Below the pieces are notes generated by a model that was not told the DNA's origin, did no database searches, and saw only the letters and a program-made list of their open reading frames with translations. This document shows positions 48,715 through 57,900 of a DNA stretch of 64,000 bases, piece by piece. The translations under genes were made by a program, and so were the position numbers. The stretch comes from Candidatus Accumulibacter appositus (GTDB lineage Bacteria; Pseudomonadota; Gammaproteobacteria; Burkholderiales; Rhodocyclaceae). Numbering within the stretch: the first letter of the stretch is position 1; each line of letters begins with the position of its first letter. The DNA is taken from assembly GCA_000585055.1 (NCBI GenBank), contig JEMX01000044.1, positions 47,914 through 111,913 on the forward strand, read 5' to 3'.

Positions 48715-49634
48715 CAGAAATAGCCTTCCTTCTTGCGTTGCTCCATCGACGCTTCCGAGGTCTGGTCGTCGAGGCGGGTGGCACCACGTTCGGTGATCGT
48801 CGTGATTGCCGTTTCGGCGATGATTTTCGCGACGCTGTCGGCGTCCGACTCGACCGGTGCGGTGCAGGTGATGTCGCCAACGGTACGAAAGCGAACCATG
48901 ACTTCTTCGACCTGGTCGCCGGGCTTGACCGGCGTCACCGCGGTGACTGGCAGCAGGCCGCCACTGCGGCGAACGACTGGGCGTTGGTGCGCGAAGTAGA
49001 TCGACGGCAAGGCCAGTTGCTCGCGCTCGATGTACTGCCAGACGTCGATTTCGGTCCAGTTCGAGATCGGGAAAACGCGGATGTTTTCGCCCTTGAAGCT
49101 GCGCGCGTTATAGAGATCCCAGAGCTCCGGGCGCTGATTTTTGGGGTCCCACTGGCCGAATTCGTCGCGGAAGGAAAAAATGCGCTCCTTGGCGCGTGCC
49201 TTTTCTTCATCGCGGCGGGCACCGCCGATGCAGGCATCGAACCCGAATTCCTCGATCGCTTCGAGCAGGGTTATCGACTGGTGCTTGTTGCGCGGTTCGT
49301 CGGCCGACTTGAGAACCACCGTGCCGCGCGCCATCGAGTCCTCAAGCGAGCGCACGATCAGCCGCTCGCCGAGTTCGGCGGCGCGCTGGTCGCGGAAGTC
49401 GATGACTTCCTGGTAGTTGTGGCCGGTGTCGATATGCATCAAGGGGAACGGGAAACGTCCCGGACGGAAGGCCTTCTCGGCGATACGCAACATGCAGATC
49501 GAGTCCTTGCCGCCAGAGAACAGCAGCACCGGGTTGCTGCACTGGCCAGCGACCTCGCGCATGATGTGGATGGCCTCGGACTCCAGCCAGTCGAGATGGG
49601 AAAGGGTGACACTGGAAAGTGCGGCGTTGCTCAT
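48714..49634 (-). CDS. cysD: Sulfate adenylyltransferase subunit 2 (CysD)
   Basis: CysD is the catalytic subunit of ATP sulfurylase, acting with CysN. The 306-residue protein has the PP-loop LFSGGKDSICMLRI near residue 31 and GGARRDEEKARAKERIFSFRD, as in PAPS-reductase-fold proteins. ATG 49634 matches family N-termini; the open frame extends 51 codons further through the cysH end and is not supported. It lies 50 bases after cysH and overlaps cysN. Confidence 0.95.
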   Translation of the reverse strand: MSNAALSSVTLSHLDWLESEAIHIMREVAGQCSNPVLLFSGGKDSICMLRIAEKAFRPGRFPFPLMHIDTGHNYQEVIDFRDQRAAELGERLIVRSLEDSMARGTVVLKSADEPRNKHQSITLLEAIEEFGFDACIGGARRDEEKARAKERIFSFRDEFGQWDPKNQRPELWDLYNARSFKGENIRVFPISNWTEIDVWQYIEREQLALPSIYFAHQRPVVRRSGGLLPVTAVTPVKPGDQVEEVMVRFRTVGDITCTAPVESDADSVAKIIAETAITTITERGATRLDDQTSEASMEQRKKEGYF

Positions 49635-49684
49635 GATTGACCTGTGTGATTCATCGATTGTTTGCTTGTCTGTCTGTCCGGGTT

Positions 49685-50410
49685 TCAGGCGCGCTTGAGG
49701 TGCAAGCCGCATTCCTTCGATTCTGGATTCTCCCACCACCAACGGCCGGCGCGTACGTCTTCTCCCGGTGAGATCGCGCGCGTGCACGGCGCGCAGCCGA
49801 TGCTCGGGTAGAACTGGTCGTGCAGGGCGTTGTAGGGCACCTGGTGCTGCTTGAGGTAGGCCCAGACTTCGCGTTCGCTCCAGGCAGCGAGCGGGTTGAA
49901 CTTCTCCAGGCCCCCGCTGGCGAGGTCGACGCTGCGCAGCGGCAAGTCCTCACGGGTCGCCGATTGCTGCGCGCGCATGCCGGTGATCCAGGCCTTGCGG
50001 CCGCTCAGCGCGCGTTGCAGGGGTTCGACCTTGCGGAAATGGCAGCAGCCCTTGCGCAACTCCACCGACTCGTAAAAAGCGTTGATGCCGTGCTCGCGGG
50101 TCCAGGCCTCGGCCAGATCATGGCGCGGATAGTAGAGGTGCAGCGCCAGGCCATAGTGACTCTTGACCTTGGCGATCAGCGCGTAGGTCTCGGCCGGCAG
50201 ACGACCGGTGTCGAGCGAAAAGATCTCGATGTCGAGCCGGTCGCTGACGATCAGGTCGGTGAGCACCATGTCCTCGGCGCCGAGACTGCTGGCGAAGGCG
50301 GCTGGCGAGAAATCGTCGGCGATCTCGCGCAACAGGCTGCGTGCGTCGGCGACCTTGCTCGCCAAGGCGTCCAGCAGGGCCGGGTCGTCGAGTGTGCCAA
50401 GGTGCTTCAT
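49685..50410 (-). CDS. cysH: Assimilatory adenylylsulfate (APS) reductase
   Basis: The 241-residue enzyme reduces APS to sulfite. It has the PAPS-reductase fold with two cysteine pairs, KGCCHFRK and CAPCTR, which bind the 4Fe-4S cluster of the APS-specific class, and the catalytic ECGLH near the C-terminus. The presence of both pairs points to APS rather than PAPS as substrate; no APS kinase gene is seen. ATG 50410 overlaps the DUF934 stop (ATGA at 50407-50410). Confidence 0.93.
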   Translation of the reverse strand: MKHLGTLDDPALLDALASKVADARSLLREIADDFSPAAFASSLGAEDMVLTDLIVSDRLDIEIFSLDTGRLPAETYALIAKVKSHYGLALHLYYPRHDLAEAWTREHGINAFYESVELRKGCCHFRKVEPLQRALSGRKAWITGMRAQQSATREDLPLRSVDLASGGLEKFNPLAAWSEREVWAYLKQHQVPYNALHDQFYPSIGCAPCTRAISPGEDVRAGRWWWENPESKECGLHLKRA

Positions 50411-50934
50411 GCGGCCTCCTGGCGATGTGCCGCGCGCCGTCGGAACAGCGGTTGCGGCTGGTCGACCGCCGCCTGGTAGGTTTCGCTGAACACCGCCAGG
50501 CCGGCGAGCGCTTTGTCGATGTCCTTGTCGGCACGTACTGCGTAGGCGTCGATGCCGCAACGGCGCATGTAGAACAGCTGGTCCTGCTGCACATCGCCGA
50601 GGGCGCGAATCTCGCCGTGGTAGGCGTAGCGCTCGCGCAGGAGGCGGGCGCTGGAGTAGCTGCGGCCGTCGGTGAACTTCGGGAAATTGACGCCGATGAC
50701 CGGCAAGCGTTCGAGGTCGTCAGCCAGTGCTTCCGGACCCTCGCCGGCGTCCAGCCAGACGCCAAGCTCCAGGCCCGCGGCGACGATCTCATCCCGGCGC
50801 AGCAGCCAGACGGCGAGCGGCAGCAGCGTCGGCTCGGCAGGCAGGGCGACGGCTTCCGGTGTCTCGCCTTCGGCGAGCGTCAGCATCTGCCAGTGGTCTT
50901 CGATGACCTGCATGTGCTTGATGATTCTAGGCAT
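50407..50934 (-). CDS. DUF934 family protein of the sulfite reductase operon
   Basis: The 175-residue protein matches DUF934: LAVWLL then RRDE, VIGVNFPKFTDGRSYSSARLLRERYAYHGEIRALGDVQQDQLFYMRRCGID around residues 80-128. These proteins regularly sit next to cysI in Proteobacteria and are thought to aid sulfite reduction, though the mechanism is unknown. The gene overlaps cysI by eight bases and cysH by four, so it is translated within the operon. Confidence 0.9.
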   Translation of the reverse strand: MPRIIKHMQVIEDHWQMLTLAEGETPEAVALPAEPTLLPLAVWLLRRDEIVAAGLELGVWLDAGEGPEALADDLERLPVIGVNFPKFTDGRSYSSARLLRERYAYHGEIRALGDVQQDQLFYMRRCGIDAYAVRADKDIDKALAGLAVFSETYQAAVDQPQPLFRRRAAHRQEAA

Positions 50935-52645
50935 TGACGATTTCCTTTATGTTGCTGTCCTTGCCGGCGACCTTGGCCGTGCGGCGACGGTCGCGGCCGG
51001 CGTAGGCGCGCGCCTTGAAGGGATCGGCACCGACCCGCTGCCAGGTGTCGATGAAGCGCTCGCTGGCGGTACGCTGTTCGAGATAGACATTGATCAGCGC
51101 TTCAATGACCTCGGGCACCTCCTGTGCATAGAACGAGGGACCGATGACCTTGCCGATCGTTGCGCTATTCCCCTGTTGGCCGCCGACGGTAATCTGATAC
51201 CACTCCTCGTCGTTCTTGTCGACGCCAAGAATGCCGATGTTGGCGACATGATGGTGGCCGCAGGAGTTCATGCAGCCCGAGATGTTGAGCGAGATGTCGC
51301 CGATGTCGTACAGATAGTCGAGGTCGTCGAACTTGTCGTGCACCGCGGCAGCGATCGGCAGCGAGCGTGCGTTGGCCAGGGCGCAGAGGTCGCCGCCGGG
51401 GCAGCAGATCATGTCCGTCAACAGACCGATGTTGGCGGTCGCCAGGCGCTGGCCGCGGGCGAGCTGCCAGAGCTCGTGCAGATCGCCCAGCCTGACGTCG
51501 GAAAGGATCAGGTTCTGTTCATGGCTGACGCGCAGTTCGCCGAAGCTGAAGCGGTCGGCGAGATCGGCGACGGCGATCATCTGCGCCTCGCTGATGTCGC
51601 CGGGAGCGACTCCCGGCGCCTTCAGCGACAGCGTCACGGCGGCATAACCCGGCGTCTTGTGGGCGTGCACGCAGCGTTTGACCCAGTTGGCAAAGGCTTT
51701 GTCGGTCGCCAGACGGGCGCTATGCACGGGGTCTTCGACAGGCAGCGCTTCCCAGGCCGGCGGCTCGAAATGGCCGGAGATACGGTCGAACTCGGCGTCG
51801 GTCACCGTCGTCTCGCCGTTGCGCAGATGCGCCCACTCGGCCTCGACCTGGCGCGCAAACTCCTCTATGCCGAGTGCCTGCACGAGAATCTTGATGCGCG
51901 CCTTGTACATGTTGTCGCGGCGACCGTAGCGGTTGTACAGGCGCAGGATGGCCTCCAGGTAGGAAAGGATGTGCCGGCGCGGCAGGAACTCGCGCACCAC
52001 CTTGCCGAGGATCGGCGTGCGCCCGAGACCGCCACCGACGAGGACCTTGAAGCCGATCTCGCCACGTTCGTCGCTGATCACCTCGAGTCCGATGTCGTGC
52101 GCCCGGATCACGGCACGGTCCTGCGCCGCGGCGTTGACCGCGATCTTGAACTTGCGCGGCAGGAAGGCGAATTCCGGATGAAAAGTCGACCATTGCCGCA
52201 GCAGTTCGCAGTACGGGCGCGGGTCCACCAGTTCGTCCGGCGCGACGCCGGCAAAGTGGTCGCTGGTGATGTTGCGGATACAGTTGCCCGAGGTCTGCAC
52301 GGCGTGCATTTCGACACTCGCCAGTTCCGCCAAGATCTCCGGTGTTTCCTCGAACTGCGGCCAGTTGAGCTGCATGTTCTGGCGGGTCGTGAAATGCCCG
52401 ACAGCGCGATCATAGCGGCGCGAGATTTCGGCCAGCTTGCGCAGTTGCGCCGAAGAGAGCATGCCGTAGGGGATGGCGATGCGCAGCATCGGGCCGTGTC
52501 GCTGGATGTAAAGGCCGTTTTGCAGGCGCAGCGGACGCAATTCGTCGTCCGAGAGTTCGCCTGCCAGATGGCGCGCCATCTGGCCGCGATACTGGCTCAC
52601 GCGTTCGTCAATCAGTTGTTGATCAGTACTGTCGTAGCGATACAT
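50927..52645 (-). CDS. cysI: Sulfite reductase hemoprotein (nitrite/sulfite reductase family)
   Basis: The 572-residue enzyme reduces sulfite to sulfide with siroheme and a 4Fe-4S cluster. It has two nitrite/sulfite reductase ferredoxin-like half domains and two 4Fe-4S siroheme regions; the cluster cysteines are in CCPGGDLC and NISGCMNSCGHHH. The N-terminal part includes GHFTTRQNMQLNW and TSGNCIRNITSDHF. No cysJ flavoprotein is next to it, so ferredoxin or another donor is likely. A siroheme synthase gene is not in the window. Confidence 0.92.
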   Translation of the reverse strand: MYRYDSTDQQLIDERVSQYRGQMARHLAGELSDDELRPLRLQNGLYIQRHGPMLRIAIPYGMLSSAQLRKLAEISRRYDRAVGHFTTRQNMQLNWPQFEETPEILAELASVEMHAVQTSGNCIRNITSDHFAGVAPDELVDPRPYCELLRQWSTFHPEFAFLPRKFKIAVNAAAQDRAVIRAHDIGLEVISDERGEIGFKVLVGGGLGRTPILGKVVREFLPRRHILSYLEAILRLYNRYGRRDNMYKARIKILVQALGIEEFARQVEAEWAHLRNGETTVTDAEFDRISGHFEPPAWEALPVEDPVHSARLATDKAFANWVKRCVHAHKTPGYAAVTLSLKAPGVAPGDISEAQMIAVADLADRFSFGELRVSHEQNLILSDVRLGDLHELWQLARGQRLATANIGLLTDMICCPGGDLCALANARSLPIAAAVHDKFDDLDYLYDIGDISLNISGCMNSCGHHHVANIGILGVDKNDEEWYQITVGGQQGNSATIGKVIGPSFYAQEVPEVIEALINVYLEQRTASERFIDTWQRVGADPFKARAYAGRDRRRTAKVAGKDSNIKEIVNA

Positions 52646-52709
52646 GGGTCGCTCCTTATAAGAATGAAGCCATGCCTGCCATTCCCTGGATCAGGCTGGG
52701 CACGGGCAG

Positions 52710-53486
52710 CTACTGGGCGATCAGCTTGCCGCCGATGACGAGCAGCATGCAGGCCAGGATGGGGCGAAGAATGCGGTCCGGGATTTTCGCCGAGGCGTGG
52801 CTGCCGAGCCAGATTCCGGGCAGCGAGCCGAGCAGCAGGCTGCCCAGCAGCGACCAGTCGATACTGCCCAGGAGCCAGTGTCCGAGGCCGGCAACCAGGG
52901 TCAGCGGCACGGCGTGTGCGAGGTCGCTACCGATGATGCGGATGGTCGGCAGCCGCGGGTAAAGGTAGAACAGCACGGCGACGCCGAGCGCCCCGGCGCC
53001 AACCGATGAAACCGTGACCAGGACGCCGAGCAATGCGCCGACAGTGATGGTGATCGGTGCTCGCAGCTGCGTATGTGCGCTGTCGTCAGCGTGGGCCAGG
53101 GCGTGATTCTGCAGCTTGTGGCGGAAAATGATCGCGCCGGCGGTGAGCAGCAAGGCGATTCCCAGCGACACCGAGATCACGTGCGAAACCTCGTCGCTCT
53201 GCTTGGGCAGGAAGGACAGTGCCCAGATGGTCAACAGCGCAGCCGGGATGCTGCCCGCCGCCAGCAGGCGAGTGATGCGCCAGTCGACATGGTCCTTCTT
53301 GGCATGCACGAAAGTGCCGCCGGCCTTGGTGATGGCCGCGTACAGCAGGTCGGTCCCGACGGCGGTTGCCGGGTGGATGCCGAAGACCAGCACCAGCAGC
53401 GGGGTCATCAGCGAGCCACCGCCGACGCCGGTGAGCCCGACGATGGCGCCAACGACAAAGCCCGACAAGGTGAACATCCAGTCCAT
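52710..53486 (-). CDS. TauE/SafE family sulfite/sulfonate-type permease
   Basis: The 258-residue inner-membrane protein has about eight hydrophobic helices and the family motifs GAIVGLTGVGGGSLMTPLLV at the N-terminus and VTVSSVGAGALGVAVL in the second half. The TauE/SafE family exports or imports sulfur-containing organic anions; here it is placed just upstream of cysI and probably in the same operon, which supports sulfate or sulfite transport. ATG 53486 is chosen over 53519 because the N-terminus then fits the family. Confidence 0.85.
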   Translation of the reverse strand: MDWMFTLSGFVVGAIVGLTGVGGGSLMTPLLVLVFGIHPATAVGTDLLYAAITKAGGTFVHAKKDHVDWRITRLLAAGSIPAALLTIWALSFLPKQSDEVSHVISVSLGIALLLTAGAIIFRHKLQNHALAHADDSAHTQLRAPITITVGALLGVLVTVSSVGAGALGVAVLFYLYPRLPTIRIIGSDLAHAVPLTLVAGLGHWLLGSIDWSLLGSLLLGSLPGIWLGSHASAKIPDRILRPILACMLLVIGGKLIAQ

Positions 53487-53535
53487 CAACAAGCAGCCCC
53501 AGCGAAAATGAGCGCGCATGGTAGCAGCAGCGAGT

Positions 53536-53572
53536 TTGATCGAAAAAGAATATTCAGTTAGATTGTTATAAC
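53536..53572 (+). promoter_or_regulatory. Candidate cysB promoter with a CysB-like palindrome
   Basis: TTGATC at 53536-53541 and TAGATT at 53559-53564 are 17 bases apart, and the palindrome GTTATAAC at 53565-53572 overlaps the predicted start. CysB is known to bind ATAAC-type half-sites and to repress its own gene. The region also lies upstream of the divergent TauE gene. Confidence 0.42.
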
Positions 53573-53593
53573 CAAGAGCGATTAGGGGTGGCG

Positions 53594-54541
53594 ATGAAGC
53601 TCCAGCAACTGCGTTATCTAGTCGAGGTTGCGCAACGAAGCCTCAACGTTTCGGAAGCCGCGGCGGCGCTCTACACCTCCCAGCCGGGAATCTCCAAACA
53701 GATCAAGCTGCTCGAAGACGAGCTTGGCGTGATCGTCTTCGAGCGCAGTGGCAGGCGCCTGACGGCGGTGACCGAGCCGGGAAAGGCGGTGCTCGAAATC
53801 GCCGAACGCATCCTGCGCGATACCGAGAACATCCGCCGCGTCGGCGAGGAGTACGCCGGTGGGGACTCCGGCAGCCTGGTCATCGCCACGACGCACACCC
53901 AGGCGCGCTACGCGCTGCCCGGCGTGGTCAAGAAATTCGTCGACCGCCATCCGCGGGTGCGCCTGTCGCTGCGCCAGGGGCATCCGACGCAGATCGCCGA
54001 ATGGGCGCTGAAAGGCGAGGCCGACATTGCCATCGCCACCGAAGCCCTCGATCAGTACCCGCAGCTGCTGATGCTCCCGTGCTACCAATGGGTGCACTGC
54101 GTGATCGCTCCTGACGGGCATCCGATCCTCGGCGAGAAGCCCTTGGCCCTGACCACCCTGGCGCGCTGGCCACTGATCACCTACGATTCGGCCTTCGCCG
54201 GCCGCTCGCGCATCAACAAGGCTTTCGAACTCGCGCAGTTGACCGCCAACGTCGTGCTCACCGCCATCGACGCCGACGTCATCAAGACCTACGTCAGTCT
54301 TGGTCTGGGCCTCGGCATCATCGCCAGCATGGCTTTCGATGCCGCCCGCGACGCCGGTCTGCAGGCCCTGCCCGCCGAGCACCTATTTGGCTCGAACACC
54401 ACCCGCATCGGCCTGCGCCGCGGCAACCACATTCGTCGCTACGAGTACGACTTCATCGAATTGTTCGCACCGCAACTGACGCGCAAAGCGGTCGACATGG
54501 CCATTGCCGGCGCCCGGCCGGGGGAGGAGTATCAGCTTTGA
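53594..54541 (+). CDS. cysB: LysR-type regulator of sulfur assimilation
   Basis: The 315-residue CysB/Cbl homologue has the helix-turn-helix start MKLQQLRYLVEVAQ, SLNVSEAAAALYTSQPGISK, QIKLLEDELGVIVFER, and the effector domain with TTHTQARYALP and ITYDSAFAGRS. It is divergent from the TauE-cysI-DUF934-cysHDN genes, which it presumably activates in response to N-acetylserine as known for CysB. ATG 53594 follows AGGGG at 53584-53588. The length is near the family norm of 324. Confidence 0.93.
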   Translation: MKLQQLRYLVEVAQRSLNVSEAAAALYTSQPGISKQIKLLEDELGVIVFERSGRRLTAVTEPGKAVLEIAERILRDTENIRRVGEEYAGGDSGSLVIATTHTQARYALPGVVKKFVDRHPRVRLSLRQGHPTQIAEWALKGEADIAIATEALDQYPQLLMLPCYQWVHCVIAPDGHPILGEKPLALTTLARWPLITYDSAFAGRSRINKAFELAQLTANVVLTAIDADVIKTYVSLGLGLGIIASMAFDAARDAGLQALPAEHLFGSNTTRIGLRRGNHIRRYEYDFIELFAPQLTRKAVDMAIAGARPGEEYQL

Positions 54542-54979
54542 ACGGGCGCTGCCCGGAGCGATGGTGACGCTTCCCCGTGGCGCTTAGCCGTGTTAGGCTG
54601 CCCGCGAGTTTTCAGTTTCTCCTTATGAATCAATACCAGCTTACTAAAATGGTCGTTCCGGTGAGAGACCAGAAAATGGTGATCGGTCGCTGCTATTGAG
54701 GGTAGCGGGAGCGTATGGAAGCAGGGGGCGACGCGCTCCCTGCGCGGCGGTCTCTTGCAGCCGCAAGCGGGCTTTATTTCTAGGCAACGCCGCCGGACGC
54801 CTGTCTGCGGCCATCGTCAGTCTCTCCGGGAACCAGCGTTTCCGACCTGGTCCGCGCCTGGGTGTGTGGTGTGGATTCCAAGCAATGTCCGGGCAAGGCC
54901 TTCCCCGGGCGCAATGTCAAAAACCACAACGGTCCGAACGGACCTTTGTCTGTCGCCGACAGAGCGAAAAGGGAAAATC
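54542..54979. other. Intergenic region before the giant protein gene
   Basis: No gene is seen in 438 bases. Short frames have no ribosome site or family. A hairpin GGTCCG-AA-CGGACC (54929-54942) and CTGTCGCCGACAG (54950-54962) lie in the last 60 bases and may structure the leader. I found no convincing sigma-54 or sigma-70 promoter. Confidence 0.3.
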
Positions 54980-57900
54980 ATGTCCAAGCGCCTTACCTTA
55001 GCCGACCGCGATTCCGCCAAGCACAGCTCCAGCAAGGATCGCCGCGACCAGCGTAGCCAGCTCGCAATGCCGCTCAAACGGCTGGCCGTTTGGCTACGCT
55101 CAAGGCTCGAGGGCCGCGCACCGGCAGACCGTGTTGCGAAAGCCCTGCCGGGGGCCTTGCGCTTCGAAACCCTGGAGCCCCGCTTGCTCTTGTCAGCCGA
55201 CACCGGTTTGGCAAACATCTCGGCCGACGCGGCGCTCAGCCTGCACCTGACCCAGGGCGATGATACGGTGCTGGTGCAGGAGGTGGGCAGTGCCGGCGAC
55301 GGCGGTGTCATCGTCGATGTCTCGCTGGGCGCGTTCACCGAGCGCTATGGCAGCGACGGCGTCGGCGTGCGCTCGATCCTGGCCGACGGGCTCGGCGGCG
55401 ACGATACCTTCCGCTTCCATTTCGTCACTGTCCCGACCCTGGTTCTCGGCGGCGAGGGTGCCGACATGCTGATCGGCCCGAGCAGCGATGCGCGTTGGGA
55501 AATCAGTGGGCAGGACAGCGGTGTGGTCGCTTCCGTGCGTTTTGCCGGCGTCGAGAATCTCCGCGGTGCCGCCGACAACCAGGACCAGTTCGTTTTCGCG
55601 CAGGGCGGGCGCCTGAGCGGCACCGTCGCCGGCGGCGATCGTGGCTTCGATACCGTCGTTCTCGACGGAAGCTACGACGCCGTTGCTTACGAGGTTAGCG
55701 GCGCCGACAGCGGCAACATCGTTCGCGATGGCGACAATCTCCTGTTCATCGGCATGGAGCCGGTGCAGTTCACCCAGGCGGCGGGCAATTTCACCTACCG
55801 CGGCACGATCTTCAACGACAGCATCACCCTGCGTGATATCGCCGATATCACGAGTGGCGCAGGTCCGATAAACATGGAGATCTTCGGTACCGGCGAGACG
55901 GTGCAGTTCGCCAATCCGACCGGGTCACTGACCATCGAAGCGGGCTGGGGTAGCGACACGATCAGCGTGCACTCGCTGGACAGCGCCTTTGCCGGCGATC
56001 TGCTGGTCTACGGCAACGCCGCCGGTGCGCCGCCCGTGGTCTGGGATCTCGGCGTCGACAGCATTACCTTCGCCAACGACATCGACACCCACGGCGGCTA
56101 CCTGGAGGCTTTCGCCGAGCACATCAGCGTCGCCGCGGGCGTCACGCTGTCGACCCGCGATGGCAGCGGCGAAGCCGATGACATCGTCTTTCGTGCGCGG
56201 CGCTTCGGCTCCGCGGAACTGGAAAACCTGTCGCCGGTGCTGGGTAGCAATCGCCAGGTGTCGATCGACATCGGCGCCAACGCCGTCCTCGATGGCAGTG
56301 CCATCTACCTCATCGCGCAGGCCGAGGACCGCAGCTTCGCCTCGCTGATCGGCGCCTCGAACCTGCTCGACAACGTGCTGATCTCGCCGCTCGCCGACAA
56401 GGTTGCCGGGCTCACCGCGATGCCGGTCAAGGTTCTGGTCAAGGAATCGCAGGCCGACATCGTCGTCCACGACGGCGCGCGGTTGAGCGCCGACGGCGCC
56501 ATCGGCGTCTATGCCACCGCCAAGGCCGATGCCACCGGCGTCGCCTACGGCAGCCTGTTCAGTGTCGGCTACGCGCACGGCAAGACCACCGCCAGCGTCG
56601 ACATCCGGGACGGTGTGCTGGTCAATGCTGGCGACGCGGTGGTGATCACCTCGGGCGCCGAGTCCACCGCGCACCTGGAAACCAATACCGACCGTTCGAG
56701 CGAGAGCACGCCCAACCCGGGGTCGGCACAGATCGCCGTCTCGCTGGCCGTTGCCAACGCCGACGCCACCTCGCACGTCACGCTGGCCGAGGGCGCGACG
56801 GTCACCGCCGGCAAGACGGCCAACATCGGTGCTTCCGGCGTCGTCGATGCCGAGGCCGTTGCCGAGTCGAGCATCTACTCCGACGGCAAGGCCGGGCTGG
56901 CCTTCGGCCTGCAGTTCTCCAAGGCCGATATACAGACGACGGTGAAGGGCAAGGTCACCGCCAACATGGCCGACGGTTCGCTGGTCAAGATCGAAATCGA
57001 TCCGACGGTCAGCGAATTCGACTACAGCAGCACGCAGACCGTCGACGGCTTGCGTACCGGCAGGACCGTCAAGGTGGCCAACGCTGTGAACGGGGACTTG
57101 CCGGCGGGCACGATCTTCAAATACCTCGGGAACGATCTGGACGGTCAGGTCGATCTCGCGACCAGCGCACAAAACTACGCCAACGCGAATCTCTGGGAAG
57201 CGCACTCACCGAATCTCGGCTACGTCGATCTGGCGCGCAACATGATCTACGTTGGTGCGCACGCGCTGGAGACCGAAGATACGATTCTCTACAGCAACCG
57301 CCGCGGTAACAGCATCGCCGGCCTGGTCGACGGCAGCGAGTACGTGGTCATCAAGCTGGCCGACGATGCCGCCACCGCGACCCGCGACGAATCGAAATGG
57401 ATCCAGCTTGCCGAGACCGAGCAGAAAGCCATCGACGGCGATGCCAGGGCACTCAGCTATACCCTCGGCGCGCCACCAGTGGCGGTCAATAGCAAGGCTT
57501 TCTCCGGCGCCGACGTCAAGGCCGACAAGGACGAGATTACGCTCGCCAACCCGGCCTTCAGCGGTTCCGGCGTCGATTTCTCGTTGCTCGGCCAGACCTT
57601 CGAACTGGGCCAGGCGGTGGTCTATCACGAGGGCAGCGCGCCGATTGCCGGCCTGCGCGATGGCGAGACCTACTACATCATCACCGGTACCAATGAATTC
57701 AACCTGATCGGCGACCAGCGTTTCGTCGGCGAGCAGCAGGTCAAGCTGGCCGAGACCGAGAACGAGGCCCGCGCCGGCATTGCCATCGCCATCGGTGCGG
57801 TCGCCGCCGACGCCAGCGGCTACAGCCTGGCCGCCAAGCACGTGCTCGACTCCGGCTTCGCCACCGGCATCGGCGTGCAGTCGGCCCTCGCGGCCAGCGA

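Noticed and set aside
55925..57205. A 426-codon minus-strand frame
   Set aside because: It is also antisense to the giant gene and has no recognisable motif.
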